This document shows, one piece after another, positions 8,683 to 18,315 of a DNA stretch of 64,000 nt. The position numbers and the translations under genes were made by a program. Source of the stretch: Photobacterium toruni (lineage in GTDB: Bacteria > Pseudomonadota > Gammaproteobacteria > Enterobacterales > Vibrionaceae). How positions within the stretch are numbered: the stretch's first letter is position 1; every line of letters begins with the position of its first letter. The notes under the pieces were generated by a model that saw nothing but the letters and a program-made list of their open reading frames with translations, was not told the origin of the DNA and did not search any database. The DNA is taken from contig NZ_AP024854.1 in NCBI RefSeq assembly GCF_024529955.1, forward strand, positions 2,418,001-2,482,000. Reading direction: 5' to 3'.

Positions 8683-10722
8683 ATGCAAAGTGAACAACTC
8701 GACTATTGGTTCCCACTACTGACAAATAATAGTCCTTTTCTGTTTGCGATTCTTGATGAACAACATTGTTACTCTAATGTTAATACTCGTTATAGTGATA
8801 TCAGTGGTAAGCAACAGCATGAACTCATTGGCAGTAATGATATCGATACCCTAGGTAACGACTACTATCAATGTTTAAAGCCTTATTATGAACGTGCGTT
8901 TAATGGTGAAGTGATTGAAGCCGAAATAACAATTAATGACACCTCCCATCACACCAGTTTGCATATTAGTTTAGCACCATTAACAAATGCACAGGGTAAA
9001 ATCAGTCATATCATTTCACACTCAATTGACACCTCAGAACGCCATATTCTTATCAATTCATTACAAGAATCTGAGCATCAATTAAGCCAACTTCAACAAC
9101 TTATGACTGATGGTATTTGTATTGTAGAAAAAAACATTATCAACAATGCCAATCAACGTGCCGTTGAGTTATTAGGCATGCCCTCAAAAAACATGTTACT
9201 CGGTAAAAAGCTTAATCATTTATTGTTAGATAGTAATCACCATCCCTGCCACAGTAATACATCGGCACCAACATCCCACACTAATGATCAACACTATTAT
9301 GCAATTAATAATACCGAACAAGCCCCGTTAATAATAACAACCACCCCGATTACAATTTTGGGAGAAGCGGCTTTATTAGTAAAACTCTCTCTCTCCACAC
9401 CCAGTGATAACCAGCAGCATAAAATTGAACAATTAACACAATTAGATCCATTAACAGGTTTGCTCAATCGCTATGGATTTAGTCGTCAACTCGATCAACT
9501 CATGAAAAGCAATACACCGTTATTTATGCTCTACATAGACATTGATAATTTCAAAAATATTAATGATTCATTGGGCCATCATATTGGTGATAAAGTTCTA
9601 CAAGAAATAGCCCAAAGGTTACAACAGCAGTTACCAGAGGATGCCATTGTCGGCCATTTAAGTGGCGATGAATTTGCAGTTATATTGACATATCCAGAAC
9701 ACGAAAATAGTGGTGAAATGATTGCAGAGCAGATCATTAATTTAATTAATCAGCCCTTTGATCTGCATTATTTTAGCAAACACCTTTCTTGCTCAATCGG
9801 TATGGTTAAATCACCAGGTAACGGTCATGATGCACGAATAATGCTTCAAAATGCTGATACTGCCATGTATGAAGCCAAAAGCCGCGGCCGCAACCGACTC
9901 GTTATTTTCAGTGACGCTATGAGTAAAGAAGCACGAATGCGGTTATGGCTTGAAATTGAACTTCAAAAAGCATTGCAAAATAATGGCTTAGAAGTATGGT
10001 ATCAACCTAAAGTAAACGCCAAAAATTTTGAAATTGATGGCGCTGAAGCATTAGTTCGCTGGAAACACCCCGTTGAAGGTTACATTAGTCCAGCTCAATT
10101 TATTCCCGTTGCTGAACGTTCAGGATTAATCGAACAACTAGGTCAAGTGGTGATGCGAGAAGTCTTTACCACCGTTAACCAATGGAAAAAACAACAACTA
10201 TTAAAAGGTCGAGTTGCGATTAACTTATCATCACTACAATTTGAAAATCCTAAATTGATTAGTTTTGTCAATAAACTGCGCCAATCAACAGGCATTAATG
10301 CCGCTGATTTTACCTTTGAACTTACCGAAAGTACGGTAATGAGTGATGGCGAACATACTATCCAAATGCTGAATGCTATTAAACAACAAGGCTTTGCGTT
10401 ATCTATTGATGACTTTGGTACGGGGTATTCATCCTTGTCTTATTTAGCACGCTTCCCCCTTGATGAACTCAAAATTGATCGCGCTTTTATCAAAGACATT
10501 GATACTATTCCTAAACAAATTACGCTGATAGAAAATATTATTAATTTAGGTAAATCACTCAATATGAGTGTGGTCGCTGAAGGTATCGAAACCCACCAAC
10601 AAGCAACATTATTATCAAACCTTAATTGTGATTATATTCAAGGATTTCATTTTCATCGCCCCATGCCAAAACAAGAGTTAGAAGCCTTGTTATTAAAAGA
10701 AAAAAATTATCTCAACGATTGA
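8683..10722 (+). CDS. PAS-GGDEF-EAL cyclic-di-GMP signalling protein
   Basis: 679-residue cytoplasmic protein: two PAS-like sensor regions (about 1-125 and 130-245), a GGDEF domain and a C-terminal EAL domain. The cyclase signature reads SGDEF (residues 327-331), an allowed variant, and the upstream RxxD inhibitory site is missing. The EAL domain looks catalytically complete: EALVRW (455-460), NLSSLQF, ELTEST, DDFGTGYSSLSYL, KIDRAFIKD, VAEGIET. Net activity is therefore more likely phosphodiesterase, possibly both. The 8683 start is preferred because AAGGA lies 10 nt before it; ATGs at 8623 and 8659 lack such a box. It lies between ubiT and ubiU, with about 140 bp before ubiU. Confidence 0.9.
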   Translation: MQSEQLDYWFPLLTNNSPFLFAILDEQHCYSNVNTRYSDISGKQQHELIGSNDIDTLGNDYYQCLKPYYERAFNGEVIEAEITINDTSHHTSLHISLAPLTNAQGKISHIISHSIDTSERHILINSLQESEHQLSQLQQLMTDGICIVEKNIINNANQRAVELLGMPSKNMLLGKKLNHLLLDSNHHPCHSNTSAPTSHTNDQHYYAINNTEQAPLIITTTPITILGEAALLVKLSLSTPSDNQQHKIEQLTQLDPLTGLLNRYGFSRQLDQLMKSNTPLFMLYIDIDNFKNINDSLGHHIGDKVLQEIAQRLQQQLPEDAIVGHLSGDEFAVILTYPEHENSGEMIAEQIINLINQPFDLHYFSKHLSCSIGMVKSPGNGHDARIMLQNADTAMYEAKSRGRNRLVIFSDAMSKEARMRLWLEIELQKALQNNGLEVWYQPKVNAKNFEIDGAEALVRWKHPVEGYISPAQFIPVAERSGLIEQLGQVVMREVFTTVNQWKKQQLLKGRVAINLSSLQFENPKLISFVNKLRQSTGINAADFTFELTESTVMSDGEHTIQMLNAIKQQGFALSIDDFGTGYSSLSYLARFPLDELKIDRAFIKDIDTIPKQITLIENIINLGKSLNMSVVAEGIETHQQATLLSNLNCDYIQGFHFHRPMPKQELEALLLKEKNYLND

Positions 10723-10760
10723 TATAAATCTAAAAAAATAATTATTTAGTAACAATTTTA

Positions 10761-10774
10761 TTGTTTAATATCAA
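10761..10774 (+). promoter_or_regulatory. FNR-type site upstream of ubiU
   Basis: TTGTTTAATATCAA matches the FNR consensus TTGAT-N4-ATCAA at 9 of 10 defined positions. It lies about 100 bp upstream of ubiU, in a position suitable for a class II activated promoter. The -10 element is not obvious. Anaerobic induction of ubiUV by FNR would fit the known role of the genes. Confidence 0.55.
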
Positions 10775-10862
10775 CAAAACCTGCCTCGCATCAAGATCTG
10801 CACCGCTAAACGCTTTTACTATGATGGTAATGTTTTTACGCAAAGATTGGATAATAAATAAC

Positions 10863-11870
10863 ATGGAGCTTCTTTGCCCAGCTGGTAATTTGCCAGCATT
10901 AAAAACCGCTATCGATAATGGTGCGGATGCGGTTTATATTGGTTTTAAAGACGATACTAACGCCCGTCACTTTGCTGGTTTAAACTTTACCGAGCGCAAA
11001 TTAGAAAAAGCAGTGCAATATGTAAAAGATCATAATCGTAAATTACATGTTGCTTTAAATACCTTTGCCCATCCTGATGGTTTTAATCGTTGGATAAAAG
11101 CGGTTGATAATGCCGCGGCAATGGGTGTGGATGCGCTGATAGTGGCGGACATTGGTGTTCTTGAATATGCTGCAACCACCTATCCTGATTTAGAATTGCA
11201 CTTATCAGTTCAAGCTTCTGCAACTAATACTGCTGCGATTGATTACTACAAACAAAATTTCAATATTAAGCGCGTAGTGTTACCGCGAGTATTGTCGATG
11301 CATCAGGTAAAGCAATTAGCACGAAACACAGACATGCAGTTAGAAGTATTTGCCTTTGGTAGCTTATGTATCATGTCTGAAGGTCGCTGTTATTTATCCT
11401 CATACATGACAGGTGAATCACCAAATACCGTCGGTGCTTGTTCACCTGCAAAATATGTTCGCTGGCAAGAGACGCCTCAAGGATTAGAGTCGCGCTTAAA
11501 TGAAATCTTAATTGATCGCTATGCTAAAGGTGAAAATGCGGGCTATCCAACGCTATGTAAAGGCCGTTTTGATATTAATATTGATGGTGAACAAAAGCGT
11601 TACCATGCACTTGAAGAGCCTACCAGCCTTAATACCCTTGATATTTTACCTGAACTATTTAAAGCCAATATTGCGTCAGTCAAAATTGAAGGCCGCCAAC
11701 GTAGTCCTGCTTATGTAGAACAGGTGACCCGTACTTGGCGTGCGGCAATTGACCACTACTTAGCAAACCCAAAAGGCTACACAGTTAATCCTGCATGGAA
11801 TTCATGCTTAGGGAATTTGTCTGAAGGCAAACAAACAACATTAGGTGCATACCACCGCAAATGGCAATAA
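10863..11870 (+). CDS. ubiU: O2-independent ubiquinone hydroxylation protein UbiU (U32 family, 4Fe-4S)
   Basis: 335-residue peptidase-U32-family protein. With UbiV it forms the Fe-S complex that hydroxylates ubiquinone precursors without oxygen, using prephenate as oxygen donor. The four cluster cysteines fall at residues 169, 176, 193 and 232 (CIMSEGRC, GACSPA, LCKGR), the same numbering as in E. coli UbiU. The ATG at 10863 (MELLCPAGN) is chosen from this match; the open frame extends upstream to 10761 but that stretch carries the FNR-like site. ubiV follows after 10 bp. Confidence 0.95.
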   Translation: MELLCPAGNLPALKTAIDNGADAVYIGFKDDTNARHFAGLNFTERKLEKAVQYVKDHNRKLHVALNTFAHPDGFNRWIKAVDNAAAMGVDALIVADIGVLEYAATTYPDLELHLSVQASATNTAAIDYYKQNFNIKRVVLPRVLSMHQVKQLARNTDMQLEVFAFGSLCIMSEGRCYLSSYMTGESPNTVGACSPAKYVRWQETPQGLESRLNEILIDRYAKGENAGYPTLCKGRFDINIDGEQKRYHALEEPTSLNTLDILPELFKANIASVKIEGRQRSPAYVEQVTRTWRAAIDHYLANPKGYTVNPAWNSCLGNLSEGKQTTLGAYHRKWQ

Positions 11871-11880
11871 GGGATCATTA

Positions 11881-12756
11881 ATGAAATATTCACTTGGGCC
11901 ATTACTTTATTTTTGGCCTCAGCATGATGTTGAAACGTTCTATCAACAAGCAAAACATAGCAATGTTGATGTGATTTATTTAGGGGAAACAGTGTGCTCT
12001 AAACGTCGCGCACTTAAAACAGCCCAATGGATTGATATAGCAAAAGAACTAGCGGCAAATGGTAAACAAGTCGTGCTATCAACCATGGCGTTGTTAGAAG
12101 CCCCTAGCGAAGTTAGCATTATGAAAAAATACATCGATAATGGCGACTTTATTGTTGAAGCTAATGATGTATCGGCAATTCAACTTGCCTCACAAAATAA
12201 TGTCCCTTTTGTCGTAGGCCCTGCGGTTAACTGCTATAACGCACAGACTTTAAAGCTGTTTGTTAAACAAGGAATGACCCGTTGGTGTATGCCTGTCGAG
12301 CTGTCACGTGATTGGCTAAGTAATACTTTAACTGAATGTGAAAAACTCGGGATCCGTGATCAATTTGAAACCGAAGTTTTTAGCTATGGTTACTTACCAT
12401 TAGCCTACTCAGCTCGCTGTTTTACTGCTCGTGCTGAAAATAAAGCCAAAGATGATTGCGAAACATGTTGTATTAAGTATTCACAAGGGATCACAGTTAA
12501 CAGCCAAGAAGATCAGAAAGTCTTCACCCTTAATGGCATTCAAACTCAATCTGGTTATTGCTATAACTTGATTAACGATTTGAAAGGCATGAAAGACATG
12601 GTCGATGTGGTTCGATTAAGCCCTATGGGACTTGATACTCTAACTTTAATTGATGATTTCCGTGCCAATGAACAAGGTGATATTCGTCATCCTCTTGCTG
12701 ATAGTCATCAATGTAATGGCTACTGGCATAATTTAGCGGGATTGAATATTCGTTAG
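11881..12756 (+). CDS. ubiV: O2-independent ubiquinone hydroxylation protein UbiV (U32 family, 4Fe-4S)
   Basis: 291-residue partner of UbiU. Cysteines lie at 39 (ETVCSKRR), 180 (SARCFTAR), 193 and 196/197 (DDCETCCIKY), matching the 4Fe-4S ligand positions of E. coli UbiV. The ATG at 11881 has an AAGGGA box 7 nt upstream; the reading frame is open further upstream, into the end of ubiU, but family N-termini start at MKYSLGPLLYFWP. The stop codon is followed 4 bp later by a heptanucleotide tandem repeat and then a terminator. Confidence 0.95.
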   Translation: MKYSLGPLLYFWPQHDVETFYQQAKHSNVDVIYLGETVCSKRRALKTAQWIDIAKELAANGKQVVLSTMALLEAPSEVSIMKKYIDNGDFIVEANDVSAIQLASQNNVPFVVGPAVNCYNAQTLKLFVKQGMTRWCMPVELSRDWLSNTLTECEKLGIRDQFETEVFSYGYLPLAYSARCFTARAENKAKDDCETCCIKYSQGITVNSQEDQKVFTLNGIQTQSGYCYNLINDLKGMKDMVDVVRLSPMGLDTLTLIDDFRANEQGDIRHPLADSHQCNGYWHNLAGLNIR

Positions 12757-12759
12757 AGA

Positions 12760-12819
12760 TTCAAGGTTCAAGGTTCAAGGTTCAAGGTTCAAGGTTCAAG
12801 GTTCAAGGTTCAAGGTTCA
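12760..12819 (+). repeat. Heptanucleotide tandem repeat (TTCAAGG)n
   Basis: Eight full perfect copies of TTCAAGG plus a partial ninth (TTCA), beginning 4 bp after the ubiV stop. Perfect copies and the short unit suggest replication slippage and a variable copy number between strains. It lies in the 3' untranslated part of the ubiUV mRNA. Confidence 0.97.
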
Positions 12820-12830
12820 GTAGAATAAAA

Positions 12831-12856
12831 AATAGCCGCTAATCATAGCGGCTATT
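12831..12856. terminator. Bidirectional terminator between ubiV and nlpI
   Basis: Perfect 10-bp stem (12831-12840 and 12847-12856) with 6-nt loop, A-rich on the left and T-rich on the right, between convergent genes. Confidence 0.9.
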
Positions 12857-12876
12857 TTTATAGAAAATCATAAGTA

Positions 12877-13776
12877 TTATTCGTTTGGTGAAGATAGCTC
12901 AGGCACTGCATTTTGTTCTGCTGTAAAAATACGACTCAATTCAAGCAACGATAGACGGTGCTCAATAAACTCATACACATTGCCTGATAAAGCTAATTTA
13001 TACAGCATAACTGCTGTTGAATAATCTTGTTGCTGTTGATAGCGTTGCGCTAAATAAAAATAGCCTTCAGTCAATCGCAAAGCTAATTGCTCATTGTCTT
13101 TACTGTTCTGAGCAATATCAGTTAAAAATTGCTCTTCAGTGACTTCACCAAGATACATCCGCACTATCTGCCAACCCCAATCTTGCTTATCACTGGCGGC
13201 ATAACGTTGTTGAAGTAACGCTAGTGCTTGCTGTGGTGTAAATTTCAAATCATTAACATATAGCCAAATTACACGATAAGGATCATTAATATCCTGCTGA
13301 TAATGCGGCAATAAATCATCATTCGCTAAAGCGTAACGCTCACCATAATAAAGCGCAATACCACGATTACGGTGTGCATAAGGATGATTAGGATCTAAAT
13401 CCAGAGTTGAATCAAACGATTCATAAGCAGAATCGAACATCCCCATTTGAGTAAATATCACCCCTGCCACATTAAATAAATCAGGTTGATTAGGATTTAA
13501 ATTAAGTGACTTATTAAAATCAAGTCGCGCAAAATCACGTAAACCTAAGCTGTCATGCAATAAACCACGATCATAATAAATAGTCGCTAACGTTGCTTGA
13601 GGAATATTAGGTTGTTGTAATATTTGCTCAATCCGTGCCAACTGAATTTGCTGCTGCAAACTAGGTTGATAAGGGATTGCCATCGGGGGCTGACTCCATT
13701 TGGTAGGCATCGCAGAACATCCGCTTAGTACCAATGCCGTAGCAACTACAACATATCGAATATAACGTATTATCAA
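12877..13776 (-). CDS. nlpI: Lipoprotein NlpI (TPR protein)
   Basis: 299-residue outer-membrane lipoprotein with tetratricopeptide repeats; NlpI is an adaptor for murein hydrolases and for the Prc protease. The N-terminus has a short hydrophobic signal and lipobox LSGC with the lipidated cysteine at residue 20. TPR-like helices follow, for example LNPNQPDLFNVAGVIFTQMG and LDPNHPYAHRNRGIALYYGE. The start codon is TTG, preceded by GGGAGA six bases upstream; no ATG or GTG exists that would keep the signal peptide. It lies directly downstream of pnp, its usual place, but a terminator separates the two. Confidence 0.93.
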   Translation of the reverse strand: MIIRYIRYVVVATALVLSGCSAMPTKWSQPPMAIPYQPSLQQQIQLARIEQILQQPNIPQATLATIYYDRGLLHDSLGLRDFARLDFNKSLNLNPNQPDLFNVAGVIFTQMGMFDSAYESFDSTLDLDPNHPYAHRNRGIALYYGERYALANDDLLPHYQQDINDPYRVIWLYVNDLKFTPQQALALLQQRYAASDKQDWGWQIVRMYLGEVTEEQFLTDIAQNSKDNEQLALRLTEGYFYLAQRYQQQQDYSTAVMLYKLALSGNVYEFIEHRLSLLELSRIFTAEQNAVPELSSPNE

Positions 13777-13836
13777 CTCAGTTCTCCCTGTTACATCAAC
13801 GACGATCCTGCGCCTATGACAATATTTAGATCAAAA

Positions 13837-13858
13837 AAAGGGGCTATTAAGCCCCTTT
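13837..13858 (-). terminator. Terminator of pnp
   Basis: Nine-bp stem AAAGGGGCT/AGCCCCTTT (13837-13845 and 13850-13858), loop of four, followed on the minus strand by seven T residues. Confidence 0.92.
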
Positions 13859-13881
13859 ATATCATGATATTAGCAAAACGC

Positions 13882-16005
13882 TTAGCCTTGTGGCTGTTCG
13901 TCTTGTGCAGGAGCTGCGGCTGGCGCTTCTACTGCTTCTTTCATGCTTAGACGGATACGGCCTTGACGGTCGATTTCAAGTACTTTAACTTGAACTTCTT
14001 GACCCATCTGTAGGTAATCAGACACTTTCTCTACGCGATCTTGTGAGATTTGAGAGATGTGAACTAGACCTTCTTTAGTACCGATAACTGATACAAACGC
14101 ACCGAAATCAACGATACGCATTACTTTACCAGTGTAAACACGACCAACTTCAACATCAGCAGTGATTTCTTCGATACGACGAATAGCTTCTTGTGCAGCA
14201 GTGCCTTCAGTCGCAGCGATCTTCACTGTACCATCGTCTTCGATTTCGATAGTAGTACCAGTTTCTTCAGTAAGTGCACGAATAACTGCACCACCTTTAC
14301 CGATAACATCTTTGATCTTCTCTGGGTTGATCTTCATCATGTGAATGCGAGGAGCAAACTGAGAGATCTCTTCACGAGGTGTGTTAATTGCGTTATCCAT
14401 TACGCTAAGGATGTGCTTACGCGCGCCTTTAGCTTGGTTAAGTGCAATTTCCATGATCTCTTTAGTGATACCTTCAATCTTGATATCCATCTGAAGTGCT
14501 GTGATACCGTCGTCAGTACCCGCTACTTTAAAGTCCATGTCACCTAGGTGATCTTCGTCACCAAGGATGTCAGAAAGAACAACGAAATCATCGCCTTCTT
14601 TCACAAGACCCATTGCGATACCCGCAACAGATGATTTGATTGGCACACCAGCATCCATAAGCGCTAGTGAAGTACCACATACAGAAGCCATTGAAGATGA
14701 ACCGTTAGATTCAGTGATTTCTGATACTACACGTACTGTGTATGGGAATTCGTCAACAGATGGCATTACCGCAGCAATACCACGCTTCGCCAACTTACCG
14801 TGACCAATTTCACGACGCTTAGGCGAACCAACGAAACCTGTTTCACCTACACAGTATGGAGGGAAGTTGTAGTGTAGAAGGAAGTGATCTTTCTTCTCAC
14901 CCATGATGCTATCAATGATTTGCGCATCACGTTGTGTACCAAGCGTTGCCGTAACAAGTGCTTGTGTTTCACCACGAGTAAATAGTGAAGAACCGTGAGT
15001 ACGTGGAAGAACACCAGTACGTACGTCTAGCGCACGAACCATGTCTTTTTCACGACCATCGATACGTGGAAGACCAGCAATGATGCGGCCACGTACAACT
15101 GTCTTCTCTAAATCGTGGAAGATAGTGTGGATTTCTTTTGCGTTTGCATCAACATCTTCAGCAATAATCGCGTCGTTTACTTCAGCAGCAATCTCGTGGA
15201 TGCGATCGTAACGAGCCATTTTTTCAGTGATTTGGTAAGCTTCAACCAGCTTAGCTTCTGCTAACTCAGCGATCTTAGCTTTAAGTGCTGTGTTTTCAGC
15301 AGGCGCAGTCCAATCCCAAGCAGGAGTTGCAACTTCAGCAGCAAACTCATTGATTGCATTGATAACAACTTGTTGTTGGTCATGACCAAATACAACAGCT
15401 TGTAGCATTTGCTCTTCAGATAGGCGATCAGCTTCTGATTCAACCATTAGCACTGCGTCTTTAGTACCAGCAACAACAAGATCTAGACGGCTTGCTTCTA
15501 GCTCTTCGTTGCTTGGGTTAAGAACGAATTGATCATTAATGTAGCCAACACGTGCCGCACCGATAGGACCATTAAATGGAATACCAGAGATAGCTAGTGC
15601 TGCAGAAGTACCAATCATTGTAACCATATCAGGGTTAACAGCAGGGTTTACAGAAACCACTGTTGCAATAACTTGTACTTCGTTTTTGAAATCGTCAGGG
15701 AATAGCGGACGGATTGGACGGTCGATTAGACGTGCAGTCAGTGTTTCGCCTTCAGAAGGACGGCCTTCACGCTTGAAGAAACCACCAGGGATTTTACCAG
15801 CAGCGTAAGTACGCTCTTGGTAGTTTACTGTTAGTGGGAAGAAGTCTTGGCCTTCTACTGCTGTTTTTTTACCAACAACAGAAACGAACACTGAAGTGTC
15901 GTCCATGCTAACCATTACTGCAGCAGTCGCTTGACGTGCTATAACACCAGTCTCTAGAGTAACCGTGTGGTTACCGTACTGGAAAGTCTTTACGATAGGA
16001 TTCAC
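13882..16005 (-). CDS. pnp: Polyribonucleotide nucleotidyltransferase (PNPase)
   Basis: 707-residue 3'-5' phosphorolytic exoribonuclease, a degradosome component. Two RNase PH domains (about 1-230 and 310-540), then KH ([21 protein letters not shown]) and S1 ([20 protein letters not shown]) RNA-binding domains and a short acidic/alanine-rich tail. The start codon is GTG at 16005 with AAGGA seven bases upstream. It follows rpsO after 392 bp that hold the rpsO terminator and a long hairpin typical of the RNase III-controlled pnp leader, so autoregulation as in E. coli is likely. Confidence 0.97.
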   Translation of the reverse strand: MNPIVKTFQYGNHTVTLETGVIARQATAAVMVSMDDTSVFVSVVGKKTAVEGQDFFPLTVNYQERTYAAGKIPGGFFKREGRPSEGETLTARLIDRPIRPLFPDDFKNEVQVIATVVSVNPAVNPDMVTMIGTSAALAISGIPFNGPIGAARVGYINDQFVLNPSNEELEASRLDLVVAGTKDAVLMVESEADRLSEEQMLQAVVFGHDQQQVVINAINEFAAEVATPAWDWTAPAENTALKAKIAELAEAKLVEAYQITEKMARYDRIHEIAAEVNDAIIAEDVDANAKEIHTIFHDLEKTVVRGRIIAGLPRIDGREKDMVRALDVRTGVLPRTHGSSLFTRGETQALVTATLGTQRDAQIIDSIMGEKKDHFLLHYNFPPYCVGETGFVGSPKRREIGHGKLAKRGIAAVMPSVDEFPYTVRVVSEITESNGSSSMASVCGTSLALMDAGVPIKSSVAGIAMGLVKEGDDFVVLSDILGDEDHLGDMDFKVAGTDDGITALQMDIKIEGITKEIMEIALNQAKGARKHILSVMDNAINTPREEISQFAPRIHMMKINPEKIKDVIGKGGAVIRALTEETGTTIEIEDDGTVKIAATEGTAAQEAIRRIEEITADVEVGRVYTGKVMRIVDFGAFVSVIGTKEGLVHISQISQDRVEKVSDYLQMGQEVQVKVLEIDRQGRIRLSMKEAVEAPAAAPAQDEQPQG

Positions 16006-16111
16006 GTGAATTTCCTTAAATATATTCCGCTTTCTATTTGCAGGTTAATTATAACCAACACAAACATAAGCGTCATGTAATGATGTCCACTTTTGTAATG
16101 ATTTCACGTAT

Positions 16112-16158
16112 CGCGACTAATGAAAGTTCTTATAATCAAAAAACTTTTATTAGCCGCG
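16112..16158 (-). promoter_or_regulatory. Long stem-loop in pnp leader, candidate RNase III site
   Basis: 17-bp stem (16112-16128 with 16142-16158, one mismatch and one G-U pair) and 13-nt loop, about 107 bp upstream of the pnp start. E. coli pnp mRNA carries a comparable leader hairpin cut by RNase III and used for autocontrol by PNPase. Apart from this and the rpsO terminator, the 16006-16397 gap shows no gene. Confidence 0.7.
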
Positions 16159-16362
16159 ACCTGAAGGTCGACGAAAACGACTCGTAAAGTCAAAACAAGT
16201 GGAAATATGCAGTTATTTACTCGACACCTATCATATCTCTGCCTAAGCATTCATACAACAAACTTGAGCTTAACTTCGGTACAGATAGTAGACGAAATTA
16301 GAAAAGATGACAGGAAGGCGAATCAATAATAGCGGTATTAGCAATAAAAAGAGCAGATAAAA

Positions 16363-16387
16363 AGAAAGGAGCCTAGGGCTCCTTTCT
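16363..16387 (-). terminator. rpsO terminator
   Basis: Eleven-bp stem AGAAAGGAGCC/GGCTCCTTTCT (16363-16373 and 16377-16387), 3-nt loop; on the minus strand followed by TTTTATC. Located 10 bp after the rpsO stop. Confidence 0.85.
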
Positions 16388-16397
16388 TAAAGCAATC

Positions 16398-16667
16398 TTA
16401 GCGACGTAGGCCTAGACGCTTGATCAAGTCTTGGTAACGATCTAGGTTTTTACCTTTAAGGTAATCTAGAAGCTTACGACGACGAGAAACCATGCGTAGT
16501 AGACCGCGACGGCTGTGGTGGTCATGCTTATGGTTAGCAAAGTGACCTTGAAGGTGGTTGATTTGCGCTGTTAAAAGTGCAACCTGAACTTCAGGAGAAC
16601 CAGTATCATTTTCACATTGTGCGTAATCTGCAACGATTGCTGCTTTAGTTTCTGCATTCAGAGACAT
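16398..16667 (-). CDS. rpsO: 30S ribosomal protein S15
   Basis: 89 residues, the standard length. Sequence contains [44 protein letters not shown], the 16S rRNA-binding core of S15. AGGA lies 8 nt before the ATG. Placed between truB and pnp, the conserved order. In E. coli S15 represses its own translation through a leader pseudoknot; I could not identify that structure by eye here. Confidence 0.98.
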   Translation of the reverse strand: MSLNAETKAAIVADYAQCENDTGSPEVQVALLTAQINHLQGHFANHKHDHHSRRGLLRMVSRRRKLLDYLKGKNLDRYQDLIKRLGLRR

Positions 16668-16865
16668 AACTCATTCCTAATACAAGATGTTTTAATTTGT
16701 GCCGCCAATCTCTGATTCAGCCGACACCCAAGCCGCGGATTATACTGATCAGCGGAACTAACTACAAGCGAATAATTAACCAGTTTTACTTTTAATCTCA
16801 AGTCACTCATGCACAATAATCATGATGATTTAAAGTTCATAATCACTTGTGATCGACTAGTATCA

Positions 16866-17813
16866 TTATTGTTCTTGTTCGTTTGCCATTACTCGCTTTG
16901 GTGCCAACATGCCTTTTGCATCAATGGTACCAACACCAATAAATTCTGCAGTATCCCCAACGGTAATACGCACTAAAGTGCCTTCAGCGGGAACAACCTC
17001 GGCAGCCACAGGATTACCATGTAGTACATGTACTGCAGCTTCTGCCGTAATGTTTACTGCTGGTAAATCTTGTACCGCAGTATCAGTTGGCAATAATAAT
17101 GCATCTAATACTGTGCCAGGTTCAATTTCATCCGCTTTGGCTTGATCAAGCATTGCTTGTAACTGTTCAATAGTTACCATGCGCTCATACGGGAAATTAG
17201 AAACACCTGTACGACGCAACATAATAACGTGAGCGCCACAACCTAGCTTTTCACCAAGATCATCAACAATAGTACGAATGTATGTGCCTTTTGACACATG
17301 CAATTCCATTTCAACTTCGTTGTTATCAAAGCGTAGTAGTTCAACCGAATACACTGTAATCTTACGCGATTCACGAGGAATAGAAATTCCTTCACGCGCG
17401 TATTCATACAATTTTCGGCCTTGATACTTTAATGCTGAATACATCGATGGAATTTGATCCGTCGTGCCACGAAAGCTATCAATACAAGCTTCAAGTTGAT
17501 CACGTTCAACATTCACTGCGCGGGTTTCAACCACTTCACCATCAGAATCAGAGGTATCAGTACGCTCACCTAATTTGGCAATCACACGATAACGCTTATC
17601 TGAATCTAATAAAAATTGTGAAAACTTGGTCGCTTCACCAAAACAAAGCGGTAACATGCCCGTCGCTAAAGGATCAAGCGCACCGGTATGGCCCGCTTTT
17701 TGTGCAAAAAAGATACGTTTCACTTTTTGCAGAGTATCGTTAGAACTAATGCCGGTTGGTTTATCAACCAAGATCACACCGTTAATTGGACGACCTTTAC
17801 GACGACGTGCCAT
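16866..17813 (-). CDS. truB: tRNA pseudouridine(55) synthase
   Basis: 315-residue enzyme forming pseudouridine 55 in the T-loop of tRNAs. The catalytic aspartate lies in [24 protein letters not shown] near residue 48; the N-terminal [15 protein letters not shown] and the [19 protein letters not shown] motif follow family pattern. A PUA-like C-terminal region completes the protein. Its ATG lies 2 bp after the rbfA stop, so it is translationally coupled to rbfA. A roughly 200-bp gap with no clear terminator precedes rpsO. Confidence 0.97.
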   Translation of the reverse strand: MARRRKGRPINGVILVDKPTGISSNDTLQKVKRIFFAQKAGHTGALDPLATGMLPLCFGEATKFSQFLLDSDKRYRVIAKLGERTDTSDSDGEVVETRAVNVERDQLEACIDSFRGTTDQIPSMYSALKYQGRKLYEYAREGISIPRESRKITVYSVELLRFDNNEVEMELHVSKGTYIRTIVDDLGEKLGCGAHVIMLRRTGVSNFPYERMVTIEQLQAMLDQAKADEIEPGTVLDALLLPTDTAVQDLPAVNITAEAAVHVLHGNPVAAEVVPAEGTLVRITVGDTAEFIGVGTIDAKGMLAPKRVMANEQEQ

Positions 17814-17815
17814 GT

Positions 17816-18217
17816 TTACTCCTCGCCTTTTTCTACTTCGTCTTCATCACCACGACGATCTTCATCGTCACGTACCGCTTTAGATACTAGGTTTGAAATA
17901 CGCATACCTTCAGTTAACGATTGATCGAAAATGAAGTTAAGTTCAGGTGTCACACGTAGGCGAATTTCTTTACCTAGTAGTGAACGAATGTAAGGTGCCA
18001 TTTCACGTAATGCTTCTAAACTACCTTCAGCAGTTTGCTCACCAATTGGGAAAAACGTTACATAAATTTTGGCGTAGTTCATATCACGCGATACATCAAC
18101 ACTTGAAATAGTAGTCATTGCAATCGCAGGATCTTTGATCTCACGCTGTAAAATTACAGCTAATTCTTTTTGTAGCTGTTGCGCTACACGTTGGGTACGG
18201 CTAAATTCTTTTGCCAT
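17816..18217 (-). CDS. rbfA: Ribosome-binding factor A
   Basis: 133-residue 30S maturation and cold-shock factor with a KH-like fold. Conserved blocks: [24 protein letters not shown] at the N-terminus, YAKIYVTFF in the middle and [20 protein letters not shown]. The C-terminal tail is highly acidic ([17 protein letters not shown]). Lies between infB and truB as in other gammaproteobacteria; a strong hairpin without T-tract precedes it. Confidence 0.96.
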   Translation of the reverse strand: MAKEFSRTQRVAQQLQKELAVILQREIKDPAIAMTTISSVDVSRDMNYAKIYVTFFPIGEQTAEGSLEALREMAPYIRSLLGKEIRLRVTPELNFIFDQSLTEGMRISNLVSKAVRDDEDRRGDEDEVEKGEE

Positions 18218-18252
18218 TTTCTTGCTCTCTCTAAGAATAATGCTCTTGAAAG

Positions 18253-18276
18253 AATGGGGAGCCGAAGCTCCCCATT
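18253..18276 (-). other. C(UUCG)G-capped hairpin between infB and rbfA
   Basis: Perfect 10-bp stem (18253-18262 and 18267-18276); read on the mRNA strand the loop is UUCG closed by C-G, the extra-stable tetraloop. No T-tract follows, so it is probably a stability or processing element rather than an intrinsic terminator. Confidence 0.75.
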
Positions 18277-18315
18277 ATCATTATCATGTTGAAAAACAAC
18301 TAGCTACACTGATTA

